Origin: Geodermatophilus dictyosporus
Lineage (GTDB): Bacteria; Actinomycetota; Actinomycetes; Mycobacteriales; Geodermatophilaceae
Assembly: GCF_900115505.1 (NCBI RefSeq)
Contig: NZ_FOWQ01000003.1
Coordinates: 124,001 to 188,000, forward strand
DNA: 64,000 nucleotides
Direction: 5' to 3'
The number at the start of each line of letters is the position of its first letter. Positions within the stretch are counted from its first letter, which is position 1. Position numbers and translations under genes: made by a program. Positions 61,329 to 64,000 of the stretch are shown one piece after another. The notes beneath the pieces are model-generated. The model did no database searches. It saw nothing but the letters and a program-made list of their open reading frames with translations, and was not told the origin of the DNA.

Positions 61329-61430
61329 CCCGCTGCCCGGCCGGTCGCGGTCCGGCCACCTCTCGCGGCGAGCGGACCTCCCCTCCGGGCCGGACGTGAC
61401 CGCCGTCGTCACCCGCTGAACAGGACACCC

Positions 61431-62606
61431 ATGCCAGACACCGCCCGGCCGGCCCCGAGCCGACGCATCCTGCTGCTCACCAAGACCGACTTCCGGGACC
61501 CCCGCGACGGGGGGAGCCTGCGGGTGGCGGCACTGGTGCACGAGCTCACCGAGGCCGGCTTCGTCGTCGACGCGCACGCGGTGCGCGGCGGACCGCGCAC
61601 ACCGGGTCGGTGGAGCCCGGGCGCCGTGCGCTCCCTCCTGAGCGTCCTCGTCCGCTTCCTCCGGGGCCGGAGCGTCTCGGCCCTGACCTGGTTCAGCCCG
61701 CGGCTCGTGCGCGAGGTGCACCGGGACCTCTCCGAGCACCGGTACGACCTGACGATCGTGGCGTTCACCCAGCTGCTGGGATACCTGGCGATCACGCCGC
61801 GCCCGGTCCTGGTGGACATGCACAACGTCGAGTCCGAGCTGATGGCCAACTACGCGGGGTCGGCGGCCTCGTGGCCGAAGCGGCTGGCCGCCCGCTACGA
61901 GGCCTCCGCGCTGCGGGCGCTGGAGCGCCGGCTGCCCCGGCAGGTCGAGGCCGTGGCCACGGTCAGCGGGCGCGACGCCGACCTGTTGCGGGATCTGGCC
62001 GGCAGCCCCCGCGTCACGGCCGACCTCGTCGTCGCGCCCAACGGGGTGGGCGACGCGGCCTTCGGCACCTCGGGGACCCGGAGCAGGACCGTCGTCTTCG
62101 TCGCCCACCTCGGCTGGCGGCCCAACGTCGACGCCGCGGAGTGGTTGGGCCGGCAGGTGTGGCCCCGCGTGCAGGCGCTGGACCCCGGTCTGGTGCTCCA
62201 GCTCGTGGGCCGTTCACCGGCCGCCTCGGTGCGGGCCCTGCAGGGGCCGACGGTCGAGGTGCACGCCGACGTCCCCAGCGTGCTGCCCTACGTCACGGCC
62301 GCGCGGGTGGCCACCGCGCCGCTCCTGGCCGCGGGCGGGACGCGGCTGAAGATCCTGGAGGCCCTGGCGTGCGGCACGCCGGTGGTGGCCACGCCGCTCG
62401 GAGCCCTCGGCCTGGAGGCGCTGGAGGGTGCCCACCTCCGGCTCGCCGGGTCCGCGGAGGACTTCGCCCGCGCCGTCGTCGAGGTCGCGCGGGAGGACCC
62501 GGACCGGGCGGCCGTGCGCGCGGTGGTCGAGCCCTACCGGTGGCACAACGCCCTGGCGCCCCTCGTCGACCGCGCGACCGCGCTCGGCACGCGGGCTGGG
62601 CAGTAG
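61431..62606 (+). CDS. glycosyltransferase family 4 protein
   Basis: The 391-residue GT-B enzyme has LLLTKTDFRDPRDGGSLRVAALV at its start, with the Gly-rich acceptor loop, VDMHNVESELMANYAG, NGVGDAAF, VFVAHLGWRPNVDAAEWL and a donor-side GGTRLKILEALACGTPVVAT, which contains the conserved Lys and Glu of this GT4 branch. The signature is that of capsule glycosyltransferases with the GWxPNxxA motif. It is one of at least five transferases in this locus. The stop is TAG. The start ATG has only a weak upstream ribosome site. Confidence 0.9.
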   Translation: MPDTARPAPSRRILLLTKTDFRDPRDGGSLRVAALVHELTEAGFVVDAHAVRGGPRTPGRWSPGAVRSLLSVLVRFLRGRSVSALTWFSPRLVREVHRDLSEHRYDLTIVAFTQLLGYLAITPRPVLVDMHNVESELMANYAGSAASWPKRLAARYEASALRALERRLPRQVEAVATVSGRDADLLRDLAGSPRVTADLVVAPNGVGDAAFGTSGTRSRTVVFVAHLGWRPNVDAAEWLGRQVWPRVQALDPGLVLQLVGRSPAASVRALQGPTVEVHADVPSVLPYVTAARVATAPLLAAGGTRLKILEALACGTPVVATPLGALGLEALEGAHLRLAGSAEDFARAVVEVAREDPDRAAVRAVVEPYRWHNALAPLVDRATALGTRAGQ

Positions 62607-62927
62607 CAGCCGGGAACCGCTCGCGGGCCTCGCTGCCACCCGGTCCGGGCGATGTGGCGATCGTCACGGAACGTGGATGAACGAGGCGATTTCGCTCACT
62701 CATGGTCACCAGCAGGTGACCAGACCCGGGGTCCCCTGCGCGTGTCCGGCGACGGAGGGAAAAGAAGTCCCCACAGTCGCCCGAGGGTGTGCATGATCTT
62801 GGCTGCACGGCGGATGGGTCACCGAGCGTCATCGGAGGCGCCGCCCGCGCGGCCTCGCGGCAGCCGTCGCGAGCCGGAACGGCGCTCCGGACGAGCTGTC
62901 CGGGGTCTGGTTTCCCACGGGGGTCGG
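62607..62927. other. 321-base leader/promoter region of the sugar transferase
   Basis: The region holds a perfect palindromic hairpin at 62703-62722 and a second structure at 62748-62781 (a 6-base stem enclosing a nested GGGA/TCCC stem). The less GC-rich stretch around 62670-62705 may contain the promoter. No coding frame fits. A structured mRNA leader or operator is likely because the downstream gene starts polymer synthesis. Confidence 0.4.
62703..62722. repeat. perfect 8-base inverted repeat upstream of the sugar transferase
   Basis: TGGTCACC and GGTGACCA flank a 4-base spacer, giving a 20-base palindrome. It lies about 205 bases before the start at 62928 and about 97 bases after the preceding stop. 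It could be an operator or a terminator for the GT4 gene. Confidence 0.55.
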
Positions 62928-64000
62928 ATGTCCATGCTTACACACCGTGACGGCCTGAGACCTCCGGGACACGCGCCGGCCGCCGGGCACCCGGGCCTCC
63001 GCGAGGGCGGCCCGCGCCGCGAGGGCTCGGTCGACCCCACCTGGGAGCAGGCCTACGTCCGCCGCATCATGCTGACCGACGGCGCCGTGGCCCTGACGGT
63101 CTCCGCGGCCGGCTACCTCGTGCGCTTCGGCCCTGACCGGACGCCGCCCGGCAACGCGGCGTCGGTCTGGATGGCGGTGCTGCTGCCGGCCGTGTGGGTC
63201 CTGGCGATGCTGGTCTCCCGGAGCTACGAGCGACGGTTCCTCTGGGTCGGCGCCGAGGAGTTCCGGCGCGTCTTCTCCGCGGCCGTGCTGCTGCTCGCCG
63301 GCGTCGCCACCGTCAGCTACGCCTTCAAGCTCGAGGTGGCCCGCGGTTTCGTCGTCGTGGCCCTGCCGCTGGCGACGGTCCTGACGCTGCTCGCCCGGTA
63401 CGGGCACCGGTCCTGGGTGCACCGGCAGCGGCAGCACGGGCGCTTCCAGCGGACGATGCTCATGGTCGGCCATCGCAGCGGGGTCGAGGCCCTGCACGCG
63501 CAGATCCAGCGCGACGGCTACCACGGCTACCGGGTGATCGGCTGCTGCCTCCCCGCCGACCAGCGCGAGCCCCGGAGCCCGTACTTCGACGGCATCCCCG
63601 TCATCGGGAGCCTGGACGAGGTCGCCGAGGTCGTCCGCCGGCACGACGTCGACACCGTCGCGGTCCTCCCCTCCCGGGAGCTGGACGGTGCGGCACTCCG
63701 GCAGCTCGGGTGGGACCTGGAGCAGACGCAGGCCGAACTGCTCCTCGCTCCCGCGGTCACCGAGATCGTCGGCACGCGGGTGAACATCCGCCCGGTGTGC
63801 GGGCTGCCGCTGCTGCACATGGAGCGTCCGGAGCTGCAGGGGGTCCGTCGCCTGACCAAGGAGACCCTCGACCGCGTGGTCTCCGCGGCCGGCCTGCTGG
63901 TGCTCCTGCCCACCCTCGTGCTGATCGCGGTGGCCGTCCGGACGACCAGCAGTGGTCCGGTCCTGTTCCGCCAGGAGCGGGTGGGCCGGGACGGTCGGTC
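62928..64000 (+). CDS. polyprenyl-phosphate sugar transferase, N-terminal part (cut by window end)
   Basis: The frame is open to the window edge, with 357 codons visible. After a polar N-terminus come about four hydrophobic segments (for example WMAVLLPAVWVLAMLV and VSAAGLLVLLPTLVLIAVAV), a CoA-binding-like soluble domain (MLMVGHRSGVEALHAQI, then DGIPVIGSLDEVAEVV) and the start of the catalytic domain with TSSGPVLFRQERVGRDG, the bacterial sugar transferase signature. Such WbaP/WcaJ-type enzymes move a sugar-1-phosphate to undecaprenyl phosphate and start repeat-unit synthesis. ATG 62928 and 62934 are both possible starts. Confidence 0.92.
   Translation, partial: MSMLTHRDGLRPPGHAPAAGHPGLREGGPRREGSVDPTWEQAYVRRIMLTDGAVALTVSAAGYLVRFGPDRTPPGNAASVWMAVLLPAVWVLAMLVSRSYERRFLWVGAEEFRRVFSAAVLLLAGVATVSYAFKLEVARGFVVVALPLATVLTLLARYGHRSWVHRQRQHGRFQRTMLMVGHRSGVEALHAQIQRDGYHGYRVIGCCLPADQREPRSPYFDGIPVIGSLDEVAEVVRRHDVDTVAVLPSRELDGAALRQLGWDLEQTQAELLLAPAVTEIVGTRVNIRPVCGLPLLHMERPELQGVRRLTKETLDRVVSAAGLLVLLPTLVLIAVAVRTTSSGPVLFRQERVGRDGR

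Noticed and set aside
59118-62108. 996-codon minus-strand frame opposite ugd and GT genes
   Set aside because: It runs antisense through three recognisable genes and has shadow-type composition, so it is not coding.
1-64000. tRNA genes, CRISPR arrays, insertion sequences or prophage
   Set aside because: No T-loop-like motifs, regularly spaced direct repeats, transposase motifs or phage structural genes were recognised by reading. A dedicated scan could still find a tRNA in the gaps.

Overview
The window is very GC-rich, codes densely on both strands, uses many GTG starts and joins genes through 4-base stop/start overlaps. Gene content (menaquinone MenB, glucosyl-3-phosphoglycerate synthase, LCP protein, several leaderless -10 boxes) points to an actinobacterium. 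A UAG selenocysteine codon in formate dehydrogenase, so far known to me only from Blastococcus and Geodermatophilus, makes Geodermatophilaceae the best guess. No rRNA, tRNA, CRISPR array, insertion sequence or phage gene was recognised.

Region 1 (1-11,050) is housekeeping and accessory metabolism: the start of an exo/endonuclease/phosphatase-family protein, menB, two TetR regulators, a Gfo/Idh/MocA oxidoreductase, a GT4 glycosyltransferase, and a coupled minus-strand chain (MBL-fold hydrolase, DedA, holin-like/alkaline-phosphatase fusion, gpgS).

Region 2 (11,103-16,536) is a three-gene membrane formate dehydrogenase operon. The catalytic subunit reads through an in-frame TAG at 11,661-11,663, exactly at the selenocysteine site. 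The codon is followed by a SECIS-like hairpin whose GGUCU apical loop has the same spacing as in E. coli fdhF. TAG remains a normal stop in at least five other genes here. This is the most remarkable feature of the window, and a standard gene caller would split the gene in two.

Region 3 (16,627-33,173) is a surface-glycan region of unusual make-up: a membrane-anchored glycoside hydrolase, an exported phosphoesterase, two adjacent HPr-kinase-like P-loop proteins, and a six-gene minus-strand operon in which every junction is a 4-base overlap (GT2, a 1071-residue flippase/GT-C-like fusion, two small membrane proteins, a CPBP protein, a metallophosphoesterase). A secreted propeller-like protein and another GT2 follow.

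Region 4 (33,800-46,900) holds regulators and envelope genes: a zinc-ribbon-like protein, an IclR-like lone effector domain, a LuxR-type regulator, a degenerate GGDEF protein, a BcsA-like synthase with a PilZ domain coupled to a GH26 lipoprotein, two small exported proteins, a GH3 lipoprotein, a TVP38-type membrane protein and an LCP ligase.

Region 5 (47,061-64,000) is a Wzx/Wzy-type exopolysaccharide locus: glycosyltransferases, an O-antigen-polymerase-like protein, a flippase, a Wzz/tyrosine-kinase fusion with a degenerate Walker A, UDP-sugar enzymes (Ugd, UDP-xylose synthase, GalE-like) and the start of the initiating sugar-phosphate transferase, cut by the window end.
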